Origin: Gammaproteobacteria bacterium
GTDB lineage: Bacteria; Pseudomonadota; Gammaproteobacteria; HK1
Direction: 5' to 3'
DNA: 14,816 nucleotides
Assembly (NCBI GenBank): GCA_022822245.1
Contig: JAJECB010000021.1
Location: 1-14,816, forward strand
The notes below the pieces were generated by a model that was given only the letters and a program-made list of their open reading frames with translations, did not search any database and was not told the origin of the DNA. This document shows, in pieces, positions 7,833 through 13,939 of the stretch (positions are counted from its first letter, which is position 1; each line of letters opens with the position of its first letter). The position numbers and the translations under genes were made by a program.

Positions 7833-8119
7833 TCCTTGCTCTGGCCCGAAAATACATCGGATTCCGGCGGAGGAAGCTCCGTTTCGGTGCCCCAGGACGA
7901 AACCCATGCATCCATCGCTTCCCGGGAGATGAAGTCGCCCTTGTCGGCCTCCGCGATCGCCTCGCGGATCGCCTCCCGCTTTTCGGCGCGGTCGCGCAGC
8001 ATCGCCTCGATCGCCTTGACGGCGAGCCAGGACGCGGAGCGCTCCTCGCGCCGTGCCTCGCGTTCGAGGTCCTTCTTGAGACCCGCATCGATCCGCAGGC
8101 TCAGTCGTTCGGTCGCCAC
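7829..8119 (-). CDS. Ribbon-helix-helix (CopG/ParD-like) antitoxin
   Basis: A 96-residue protein, read from GTG 8119. It opens with the beta strand T-E-R-L-S-L-R-I-D (3-11), followed by two helices (about 13-45) ending in A-S-W-L-A-V-K-A-I-E-A-M-L. This is the ribbon-helix-helix DNA-binding unit. The acidic C-terminal tail (about 57-96), containing G-D-F-I-S-R-E-A-M-D-A-W, is typical of the segment that wraps the ParE toxin. GTG 8119 is preferred because AGAGGAA lies 7 bases upstream. A GTG at 8152 would also be in frame but overlaps the palindromic operator candidate. The antitoxin should neutralise the downstream toxin and repress its own promoter. Confidence 0.87.
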   Translation of the reverse strand: MATERLSLRIDAGLKKDLEREARREERSASWLAVKAIEAMLRDRAEKREAIREAIAEADKGDFISREAMDAWVSSWGTETELPPPESDVFSGQSKE

Positions 8120-8126
8120 GATTGTA

Positions 8127-8133
8127 TTCCTCT
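8127..8133 (-). promoter_or_regulatory. Ribosome binding site deciding the antitoxin start
   Basis: The minus strand reads AGAGGAA, then 7 bases, then GTG at 8119-8117. This is a better-spaced signal than anything upstream of the alternative GTG at 8152. Confidence 0.55.
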
Positions 8134-8152
8134 GTCGGCGGGTGTCCGACAC
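8133..8152. promoter_or_regulatory. Candidate operator for the toxin-antitoxin pair
   Basis: Two overlapping palindromes lie just upstream of the antitoxin start: TGTCGG-N7-CCGACA (8133-8151) and GTGTC-C-GACAC (8142-8152). Ribbon-helix-helix antitoxins typically bind such short repeated palindromes to autorepress. The position fits, but binding is inferred. Confidence 0.5.
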
Positions 8153-8181
8153 AGTATGACGACAACCCGGCTGCTTGGCGA

Positions 8182-8215
8182 CGCGCTCCGGGGCATACCT
8201 TGCCTCGGGAGCGTG
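8182..8215 (-). terminator. Strong hairpin between the GGT-like gene and the toxin-antitoxin pair
   Basis: The arms CGCTCC-GGGGCA (8184-8195) and TGCCTC-g-GGAGCG (8201-8213) form a 12-bp stem with one G-U pair and one bulged G, closed by a 5-base loop. It can extend outward by one G-U and one C-G pair. It starts 2 bases beyond the GGT-like stop codon on the minus strand. No U-run follows, so termination efficiency is uncertain, but the position is right for separating the peptidase operon from parDE. Confidence 0.5.
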
Positions 8216-8217
8216 GG

Positions 8218-9894
8218 CTACCCGGGCGTTGCGTGCGGCGTGCGACCGTTTCCTCTCCGGTCACCGGCGGCTTGCACCGCGAGGGCCATGCCGTCGCGGC
8301 CGGGGTCGGCCCCGCCCTCCCAGCCGCCCGCCGCGGTGCGTCGCAGGGCGTGGACACCCGCGAAGCTGAAGCTGAGCGGCGACCGGCGCACCGGGTAGCC
8401 GAGGTCGCGGAGCGCCCGTTCCGTCCGGCGCAGGATCCGGTTGGTGACGTCGATGGTGTCGGAGGTCGTGCAGAAGCGCGGTGCGGCGACCGATTCCTGC
8501 GCGCTCATCCCGAAGTCGACCGCGTTGAGGATGCTCTGCAGCACCCCCATCGTGATGAAGGTCCCGCCCGGTGCGCCCGCGACGAACCAGGGGCCCTCCT
8601 CGTCGAAGAGGATCGTCGGGCACATCGCGGTGAACCGCGCCTTGCTGGGGGCGAGGGAGCCCGCCCGCCCCGGCCGGGGATCGAACACGCCCATGCAGCC
8701 GTTGTACATGAAGCCGAGCCCCTCGGTGACCACCCCTGACGGACGCCCGAGGGAATGGGTGAGCGAGACGCAGTTCCCGTGCCCGTCCACCACGCACACG
8801 TGGGTGGTCCCCTTCGACTCGCCGCCGCCGGCATTGAGCCGCGGCACGTGGGTCTTCTCGCCGCCGCGGATGCGCTCCGCCATCCGCGCCCCGTACTCCT
8901 TCGAGGTGAGCTCCGCAACGGGCGTCTCGAAGTGGCGCGGATCGCCGATCCTCGTGTCCTTGTCCACGGTCGCGATCTTCATCGCCTCGGACACGACCGC
9001 GATGTACTCGGGCGAGTTGTGACCCATCGCGGCGAGGTCGAAGTTCTCGAGGATGTTGAGCATCTCGAGGACCATGACGCCGCCCCCGGGGGGACGGTTG
9101 GTCGAGACCCGGTGGCCGCGGTAGGTACCCCACAGCGGCTCGGTCTCGTCGGGGGTGGCCCGCGCGAGGTCCTCGGCCGACAGCAGGCCGCCTCCCCGCT
9201 CGATGTCCGCGACGATCCGGGCCGCGATGCCGCCCGTGTAGAAGTCCTCCGCCCCGTGTTCCGCGATCCGGCGGTACGTCCGACCCATGTCGGGGTTGCG
9301 TACCGTGTCGCCCACTCCGGGGACCCGCCCGTCCGGCCGGAGATAGACCTCCCGGGTCGCCTCGAAACGGGTAAGGTACTCGGTGTGGGCGATGCGGCCC
9401 CACACCGGACCCTCGTTCCAGTACGCGCTCACGTGAGGGCGGACCTGGAATCCGTCCTCGCAGTACGCGATCGCGGGCGGCAGGAGGTCGGAGAGCCGTC
9501 TGGTTCCATACCGCTCGAGCGCCGTGTCCAGGGCGCGGAGCGTCATCGGTGTCGCGATCGACTGGTACCCGATCTCGTTGACCGCCCCTTCGAGCAGGAA
9601 GCCGAATCCGTCCTCGGCCTCCCCCCGCACGAGATCCGCCCACATGTCCTCGCGGACCGCGAGCGGCGCGCGTCCGTGGAAGTCGACAACTCGGTGCGAG
9701 CCCGCGCCCGCATCCCCACCCGGCAGGAAGACGTGCATCGTCCCGAAGCCGGCGATCCCGCACATGAGCGGGTCGACCGCGGTCTGGACGAGCGCGCAGG
9801 CGACCGCTGCGTCGACTGCGTTCCCGCCACCCCGCAGCACGTCCGCCCCCGCCTCCGCCGCCTCCGGCTGCGGGGCGCTGATGACGCCCCTCAT
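8218..9894 (-). CDS. Gamma-glutamyltransferase-like Ntn hydrolase
   Basis: A 558-residue protein with the GGT fold. The opening region contains R-G-G-G-N-A-V-D-A-A-V-A (21-32). The autocleavage/nucleophile site is S-K-G-T363-T364-H365, where Thr363 would become the N-terminal nucleophile of the small subunit. G443-G444 match the conserved glycines near the oxyanion hole. The start ATG 9894 overlaps the M20 stop codon as ATGA, and no signal peptide precedes the domain, so it should be cytoplasmic, unlike periplasmic E. coli GGT. Donor-pocket residues of E. coli GGT appear replaced: Arg114 by H73 (D-F-H-G-R-A-P), Asn411 by G383, Gln430 by C400, Asp433 by V403, Ser462-Ser463 by T422-A423. Ntn hydrolysis of some amide is likely; true gamma-glutamyl transfer is doubtful. 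Confidence 0.9.
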   Translation of the reverse strand: MRGVISAPQPEAAEAGADVLRGGGNAVDAAVACALVQTAVDPLMCGIAGFGTMHVFLPGGDAGAGSHRVVDFHGRAPLAVREDMWADLVRGEAEDGFGFLLEGAVNEIGYQSIATPMTLRALDTALERYGTRRLSDLLPPAIAYCEDGFQVRPHVSAYWNEGPVWGRIAHTEYLTRFEATREVYLRPDGRVPGVGDTVRNPDMGRTYRRIAEHGAEDFYTGGIAARIVADIERGGGLLSAEDLARATPDETEPLWGTYRGHRVSTNRPPGGGVMVLEMLNILENFDLAAMGHNSPEYIAVVSEAMKIATVDKDTRIGDPRHFETPVAELTSKEYGARMAERIRGGEKTHVPRLNAGGGESKGTTHVCVVDGHGNCVSLTHSLGRPSGVVTEGLGFMYNGCMGVFDPRPGRAGSLAPSKARFTAMCPTILFDEEGPWFVAGAPGGTFITMGVLQSILNAVDFGMSAQESVAAPRFCTTSDTIDVTNRILRRTERALRDLGYPVRRSPLSFSFAGVHALRRTAAGGWEGGADPGRDGMALAVQAAGDRRGNGRTPHATPG

Positions 9895-11297
9895 GGGGTG
9901 TCGTCGTCCGGGTTGCCGAGGTCCCAGTAGACCCCCGCCATCAACCCCAGCGCCTCCCGGCAGAGCGGCAGGAGGATGTGCTCGTCGGGGGCGTGCTGGA
10001 GGCAGGAGGTGTAGGAATGCGGGATCCAGATCGAGGGAAGGCCGAGGATGTCGGTGAAGACGTCGTTGCAGATCGAGCCCCCCATCTGGGGGATGATCGC
10101 GGGCCTTTGGCCGGACGTCCGCTCGATGGACCGCAGCACCCGCCGCGCCCACGGGTCGTCGAGGTCCGTCCGGCTCGCCGCGAATCCGGCCGCGTTGTCG
10201 GGCGGGGGCGGAAGGACCTCGACCTCCTCGAAGCCGTGCTCGTCGAGGTGGCGGCGAAGGGCCGGAACGACGTTCTCGACATCCGTCCCCGCGATGTAGC
10301 GGAGCTGGCAATGCGCCCGGGCGAAGGGCTGGATCGCGTTCGCGGGGGCGGCCGGGTCGCCGGTCACCATCGTGAGCACCGCGAACGAGTTCCAGGCGTA
10401 GACGTTCTCGGCCGGGGTGAGCCCCGGCTCCCCCCAGTCCGGGTCCACCGCCGGCCCGTCCGGCCCGCCGTCGAGCTCGACGTCCGCGAGCGCCATGCGA
10501 ACGGAGTTGGGGATCGGTCCCGGGAGCCATTCCCTGACCTTGATTCTCCCCCTCGGTCCGACGATGGCTCCGATTGCGTGGGTTAGGACCGTCCCGGGGT
10601 CGGGGAGCGCACCGCCCCAGTTCCCGGAGTGGTGACCGCCCTCGTGGAGGTGGCAGAGGAGGTCGAAGTTGATGGCCCCCCGCGCTCCGAGGGAGACCGT
10701 GGGCCGGTCGACCCGCACCCGTGGGCCGTCCGAAGCGACGAAGGCGTCGGCCGCGAACGCCTCCCGGTTCGCCCGGACCACGTCGTGGACCCCGGCCGAG
10801 CCGTTCTCCTCGCCGGTCTCGATCATGAACTTGGCGTTGAAGCCGAGCCGCCCGCCCCGGGTCTGAAGCACCGCACGCATCGCTGCCATGTTGATGGTGT
10901 GCTGGCCCTTGTTGTCGGCCGTGCCGCGCCCGTAGAGGCGATCGCCCTCGCGCGCCGTCTTCCACGGGCCGGCCCCCCGGGTCCAGCGCTCCTCCATCCC
11001 CCGGACGGTGTCGCCGTGGCCGTAGCCGAGCACGGTCGGGAGGGCATCGTCCTCGATCCGGGTCGCGAGGAGGATGGGGCCGGCCCGCTCGACCGGATTC
11101 GCGAAGGTCTCGCACTCGAATCCCATCGCCTCGAAGGCGGGGGCCATCTCCTCGGCGAGATAGCGGGCGCAGTGGGGCAGCCCTTCGAGGGTCTGGCTCT
11201 CCGAGGGGATCGCCACCCGGCGGGCGAGGTCGGACTCGAACTCGCCGCTGTCGAAGTAGTCGGTGGCGAGGGTCATGGCGTCGTTGCGGCTCGACAT
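9891..11297 (-). CDS. M20-family metallopeptidase / amidohydrolase
   Basis: A 468-residue zinc-dependent hydrolase of the M20 family, which cleaves dipeptides or N-acylated amino acids. The metal and catalytic signatures are complete: G-H94-G-D96-T, G-R-G-T-A-D128-N-K-G, the catalytic base and ligand in T-G-E163-E164-N, S-D190-G, and the C-terminal H435-A-P-D-E-H. A dimerisation/lid insert lies at about 200-330. There is no signal peptide, so it should be cytoplasmic. It is the first gene of a two-gene unit with the GGT-like gene, and the ATGA overlap implies tight co-expression. A start seven codons downstream (11276) is possible; neither has a strong ribosome binding site. The pairing suggests stepwise hydrolysis of a peptide-like or amide substrate. 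Confidence 0.92.
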   Translation of the reverse strand: MSSRNDAMTLATDYFDSGEFESDLARRVAIPSESQTLEGLPHCARYLAEEMAPAFEAMGFECETFANPVERAGPILLATRIEDDALPTVLGYGHGDTVRGMEERWTRGAGPWKTAREGDRLYGRGTADNKGQHTINMAAMRAVLQTRGGRLGFNAKFMIETGEENGSAGVHDVVRANREAFAADAFVASDGPRVRVDRPTVSLGARGAINFDLLCHLHEGGHHSGNWGGALPDPGTVLTHAIGAIVGPRGRIKVREWLPGPIPNSVRMALADVELDGGPDGPAVDPDWGEPGLTPAENVYAWNSFAVLTMVTGDPAAPANAIQPFARAHCQLRYIAGTDVENVVPALRRHLDEHGFEEVEVLPPPPDNAAGFAASRTDLDDPWARRVLRSIERTSGQRPAIIPQMGGSICNDVFTDILGLPSIWIPHSYTSCLQHAPDEHILLPLCREALGLMAGVYWDLGNPDDDTP

Positions 11298-11545
11298 CGG
11301 ATTGCAAGCGCTCCGTGTTTCGTACCGGAGTACGGAATGGCGGGTGCGACGGGCGCCCGGACCGGTCCGGGGGCGAGGCCGCCGGCGGCTGCTGGTGTCC
11401 GGCCTCCGGCCGGTCCGTCGCGCCTCGATTATGGCCGATTCCGTCCCGTCAGCGCCCCGCTACACTAGCGCTCGCTCCGCGCCGATGGCGCCCGCCGCCC
11501 CGGTGGACACGGAGCTCGACCCCCGCCCCAAGACCGGAGAGACGG
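11298..11545. promoter_or_regulatory. Divergent intergenic region, M20 / enolase-superfamily genes
   Basis: This 248-base region should carry promoters in both directions. It holds a perfect 16-bp palindrome (listed separately) and a smaller repeat, CGTAC-CGGA-GTACG (11321-11334). TACACT at 11461-11466 could be a -10 element for the plus-strand gene, but no good -35 matches it. GGAGAG at 11536-11541 lies 4 bases before ATG 11546 (6 bases from its core GGAG) and fixes that start. No coding sequence is evident. Confidence 0.45.
11356..11371. promoter_or_regulatory. Perfect 16-bp palindrome, candidate operator
   Basis: CCCGGACCGGTCCGGG is its own reverse complement over all 16 bases. After one mismatch each side the symmetry continues for two more bases (GC/GC). 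It lies about 60 bases upstream of the M20 start and about 175 bases upstream of the enolase-superfamily start, as expected for a dimeric repressor acting on divergent genes. No regulator is encoded in the window. Confidence 0.45.
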
Positions 11546-12664
11546 ATGAAGATCGCCCGCGTCGACACCATCCCCCTTGCCATCCCCCACGACCACGGCG
11601 GCCCGCCGCCGGCCTGGGGCGGGCGGGCGTGGAGTGCGCTCAACATCCTCCTCGTGCGGGTCGAGGCCGACGACGGCACCGTCGGCTGGGGCGAGGCGTT
11701 CAGCTACAACTGCATGCCGGCCGTCCGGGCGATGGTCGACGAGACGGTCGCTCCGGTCGTCACCGGCCGGGACGCGACCGACATCGCCGCCCTCATGCGC
11801 GAGCTCCAGCAGGCGATGCACCTCTTCGGCCGTTACGGCATCACCATATTCGCCCTCTCCGCGATCGACATCGCGCTCTGGGACCTCGCCGCGAAGCGGG
11901 CGGGAATGCCGCTCGGCCGCCTCCTTGGCGGGCCGGCCGTCCCGCCCCTCATCCCCGGATACGCGAGCCTGCTCAAGTACCGGGACCCGGAGCTCGTGGC
12001 GGAGAAGGTGCGGGAGGCTCTCGACGAGGGCTATCCGGCCATCAAGCTTCATGAGACCGAGGAGCCCGAGGTGGCCGCCGCGCGCGCCGCGATGGGGGAG
12101 GGGGTGCCGCTTTGCGTGGACACGAACTGCCCGTGGACCCCCGCCGTGGCGCGGGAGATGGCGGCCCGGCTCGCTCCCTACGACCTCCACTGGCTCGAGG
12201 AGCCGATCTTCCCGCCGGAAGACTTCGACGCCCTCGCGCATCTGCAGCACGAGTCCGGCATCGACCTCGCCTGCGGCGAGAACGCCTGTACCGCCTTCGA
12301 GTTCCGGAGCATGCTCGACGCGGGCGCGGTCCGCTATGCGCAGCCGAGCGTGACCAAGGTGGGTGGGGTGACCGAGTTCCGCAAGGTGGAGGCGCTCGCC
12401 GAGGCACGGGGGGTGACCGTGATGCCCCACTCGCCCTACTTCGGGCCGGGCTGGCTCGCGACCCTCCAGCTCCTCGCCGCGATGCCCCTCACCGGCCGCC
12501 CGGGAGGGAGCTGGACGGAGCGCTTCTACACCCGGCTCGAGGCGACGCTCTACCCCGACTTCGTCTCGCCGGTGGAAGGCGGCCGGTTCCGGGTGCCGAC
12601 CGGCCCCGGCCTCGGAGCCGAGCCCGACCCCGACGTCATCCGTGACTACCGGGTCGCCGACTGA
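11546..12664 (+). CDS. Mandelate racemase / muconate lactonizing enzyme family protein (enolase superfamily)
   Basis: A 372-residue enolase-superfamily protein, normal length for the family. The capping domain is at about 1-125 and the barrel after it. The KxK-type catalytic site reads K167-L-H169. Metal ligands are D192 (V-D-T-N), E218 (L-E-E-P) and E245 (G-E-N). The general acid/base His is probably H295 (M-P-H-S-P), but its usual partner Asp is Ser268 (Q-P-S-V-T-K-V-G-G). The family abstracts a proton next to a carboxylate and then racemises, dehydrates or cycloisomerises. The reaction cannot be assigned here. I chose ATG 11546 because GGAGAG precedes it and the family's N-terminal strand (M-K-I-A-R-V) starts there; the in-frame upstream extension is low-complexity. 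Confidence 0.92.
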   Translation: MKIARVDTIPLAIPHDHGGPPPAWGGRAWSALNILLVRVEADDGTVGWGEAFSYNCMPAVRAMVDETVAPVVTGRDATDIAALMRELQQAMHLFGRYGITIFALSAIDIALWDLAAKRAGMPLGRLLGGPAVPPLIPGYASLLKYRDPELVAEKVREALDEGYPAIKLHETEEPEVAAARAAMGEGVPLCVDTNCPWTPAVAREMAARLAPYDLHWLEEPIFPPEDFDALAHLQHESGIDLACGENACTAFEFRSMLDAGAVRYAQPSVTKVGGVTEFRKVEALAEARGVTVMPHSPYFGPGWLATLQLLAAMPLTGRPGGSWTERFYTRLEATLYPDFVSPVEGGRFRVPTGPGLGAEPDPDVIRDYRVAD

Positions 12665-12795
12665 CCGGCCCCGGGGGCAGGGTGAACGTGTCTGCTGCCT
12701 CGTCTCCGGTCTGTGACCGTGACCATGCGCAAGGGGTCGTCGACGCGCCGGGAATGCCGCTGAGCGAGGCGGCGGCGTGAGGCGGGCCATTCGAC

Positions 12796-12840
12796 GGCGG
12801 CCCCGGCGACCCCGGGCTCGCCAGGGTCGTCGCGGCCGCC
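12796..12840. terminator. Long hairpin between two convergent genes
   Basis: The arms 12796-12812 and 12824-12840 pair over 17 positions (15 Watson-Crick, one G-U, one C-C mismatch) around an 11-base loop. It lies in the 217-base convergent gap between the enolase-superfamily gene and the FGE-like gene. It could act as a bidirectional terminator or 3'-end stabiliser. There is no T-run. Confidence 0.5.
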
Positions 12841-12881
12841 CGTTCCGCCGGGCGAGCGCCCCCCGTACTCGACGGCCCGGA

Positions 12882-13733
12882 TCAGTCGAGGCTTCTCGCG
12901 ACCCGGAAGCCGACGTGGATGTCGTGGAAGGCGTCCGGGACTCTCACCCGGTTGGCCGGCCGGCTCGCCCGCGGGAGGCTGCACCAGGAGCCGCCCCGCA
13001 TCATGCGCCACGCGCATTCGCCGTCGCCGGGCTCCTGGACCGATCCATCGGAGGGGGCTCCGTCGTAGCTTTCGCGACCGCAGTCGGCGACCCACTCGTA
13101 GACGTTGCCGACCATGTCGTGGATGCCGAACGCGTTTGCCGGGAATGATCCGACCGGGGCGGTTCTCGGGTCCTCCCAGGGCATCCCGCACTCCTCGCAG
13201 TTCGCGTGGCCGCGGCCGATCTCGTTCCCCCACGGGAACCGTGTCGCGCTCCCCGCCCGCGCCGCGTACTCCCACTCCGCCTCGCTCGGCAGGCGGTACG
13301 CCTTTCCCGTCAGACCCGACAGCCATCGTACGTAGTCCTGCGCATCCCGCCAGGTCACGAGCATCACCGGCCGCCGGTCGCGGCCGAGTCCGATGTCGCT
13401 CACCCCGCGGCGGCAGGCGCCCGCCGCGACGCATGTGTCCCACTCGGCGAACGTGGTCTCGTAGCGGGCGAGGGCGAAGTGGCGGGCGAGCTCGACGGTT
13501 CGCACCGGACCTTCGTCGACGTCGCCGCCCCCGGAGAGGTCGCCCATCCGGAACGTGCCGGCCGGAACCACGACCAGCTCGGGGCATTCGTCGCAGTCCC
13601 GGATGATGGCTCCGGGGTCCGACCCGAGGGCCGGGGCGAGCGGGAGGATCGGGATGGCGGCGGCGATGCAGGCGGCGGCGATGCGGGCGAGCGTGCCCGC
13701 CGCCGGTCGGTGGTTCCTTGACAGTCCCGGCAT
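12882..13733 (-). CDS. Exported FGE-like (SUMF1 / sulfatase-modifying-factor domain) protein
   Basis: A 283-residue protein with an N-terminal signal peptide (R/H-rich start, hydrophobic 14-36, cleavage near A-L-G-S at 35-38). One FGE-sulfatase domain follows: V-V-P-A-G-T-F-R-M-G (55-64), Y-R-L-P-S-E-A-E-W-E-Y-A-A-R (146-159), D-M-V-G-N-V-Y-E-W (206-214), M-R-G-G-S-W (245-250) and the end motif G-F-R-V-A-R. True formylglycine-generating enzymes use two copper-binding cysteines after R-G-G-S; here those positions look like Ser252 and Ser257. It is therefore more likely a C-type-lectin-like binding or other modifying domain than a sulfatase activator, and no sulfatase is nearby. The start at 13733 has GGGGGAG at good spacing. 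C47, C50 and other Cys could form disulfides in the periplasm. Confidence 0.88.
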   Translation of the reverse strand: MPGLSRNHRPAAGTLARIAAACIAAAIPILPLAPALGSDPGAIIRDCDECPELVVVPAGTFRMGDLSGGGDVDEGPVRTVELARHFALARYETTFAEWDTCVAAGACRRGVSDIGLGRDRRPVMLVTWRDAQDYVRWLSGLTGKAYRLPSEAEWEYAARAGSATRFPWGNEIGRGHANCEECGMPWEDPRTAPVGSFPANAFGIHDMVGNVYEWVADCGRESYDGAPSDGSVQEPGDGECAWRMMRGGSWCSLPRASRPANRVRVPDAFHDIHVGFRVARSLD

Positions 13734-13739
13734 GGCTCT

Positions 13740-13746
13740 CTCCCCC
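13740..13746 (-). promoter_or_regulatory. Ribosome binding site deciding the FGE-like start
   Basis: The minus strand reads GGGGGAG, then 6 bases, then ATG at 13733-13731. The in-frame start 11 codons upstream (13766) would place extra charged residues before the signal peptide. Confidence 0.55.
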
Positions 13747-13767
13747 TCTGCCGTCCCCGCGAGCAAG

Positions 13768-13905
13768 CTACTGCACCGGCCCGCCGCGGATCAACCGGCC
13801 GCCTCCCCCGGGGCAGCCGGCATCTGCGTGGGAGGTGGCGGAGGCAATGATCGCGACCGCAATGGCGGCCGCGGCGAGCCTTCGGGACAAACGGGAACGG
13901 GTCAC
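13768..13905 (-). CDS. Possible small secreted peptide (45 residues)
   Basis: A GTG-started frame encodes M-T-R-S-R-L-S-R-R, then a hydrophobic stretch L-A-A-A-A-I-A-V-A-I-I-A-S, then S-H-A-D-A, a textbook signal peptide. The remaining mature part is only about 16 residues, Gly-rich (G-C-P-G-G-G-G-R), ending in G-G-P-V-Q. GGGAG lies 9 bases before the GTG. It sits 34 bases after the DUF1636 gene and 34 bases before the FGE-like gene, all on the same strand. Third-position GC (about 82%) exceeds positions one and two (about 70%), modest support for coding. I do not recognise it. The frame stays open upstream through the DUF1636 gene, so chance is a real alternative. Confidence 0.35.
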   Translation of the reverse strand: MTRSRLSRRLAAAAIAVAIIASATSHADAGCPGGGGRLIRGGPVQ

Positions 13906-13922
13906 AGGACGTCGCTCCCGTG
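13903..13922 (-). terminator. Small hairpin after the DUF1636 gene
   Basis: CACAGGA (13903-13909) and TCCCGTG (13916-13922) pair with one mismatch around a 6-base loop, 17 bases beyond the DUF1636 stop. It overlaps the ribosome binding site and GTG of the possible small peptide, so it could be a weak terminator or could hide that start. Confidence 0.25.
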
Positions 13923-13939
13923 AGTTGGGTGTTGGGGTA

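Noticed and set aside
8218..11307. A single 1029-residue minus-strand reading frame
   Set aside because: Only its last 558 residues are protein-like (the GGT-like gene); the first part is an Arg/Gly/Pro-rich shadow of the M20 gene, which occupies another frame of the same strand.
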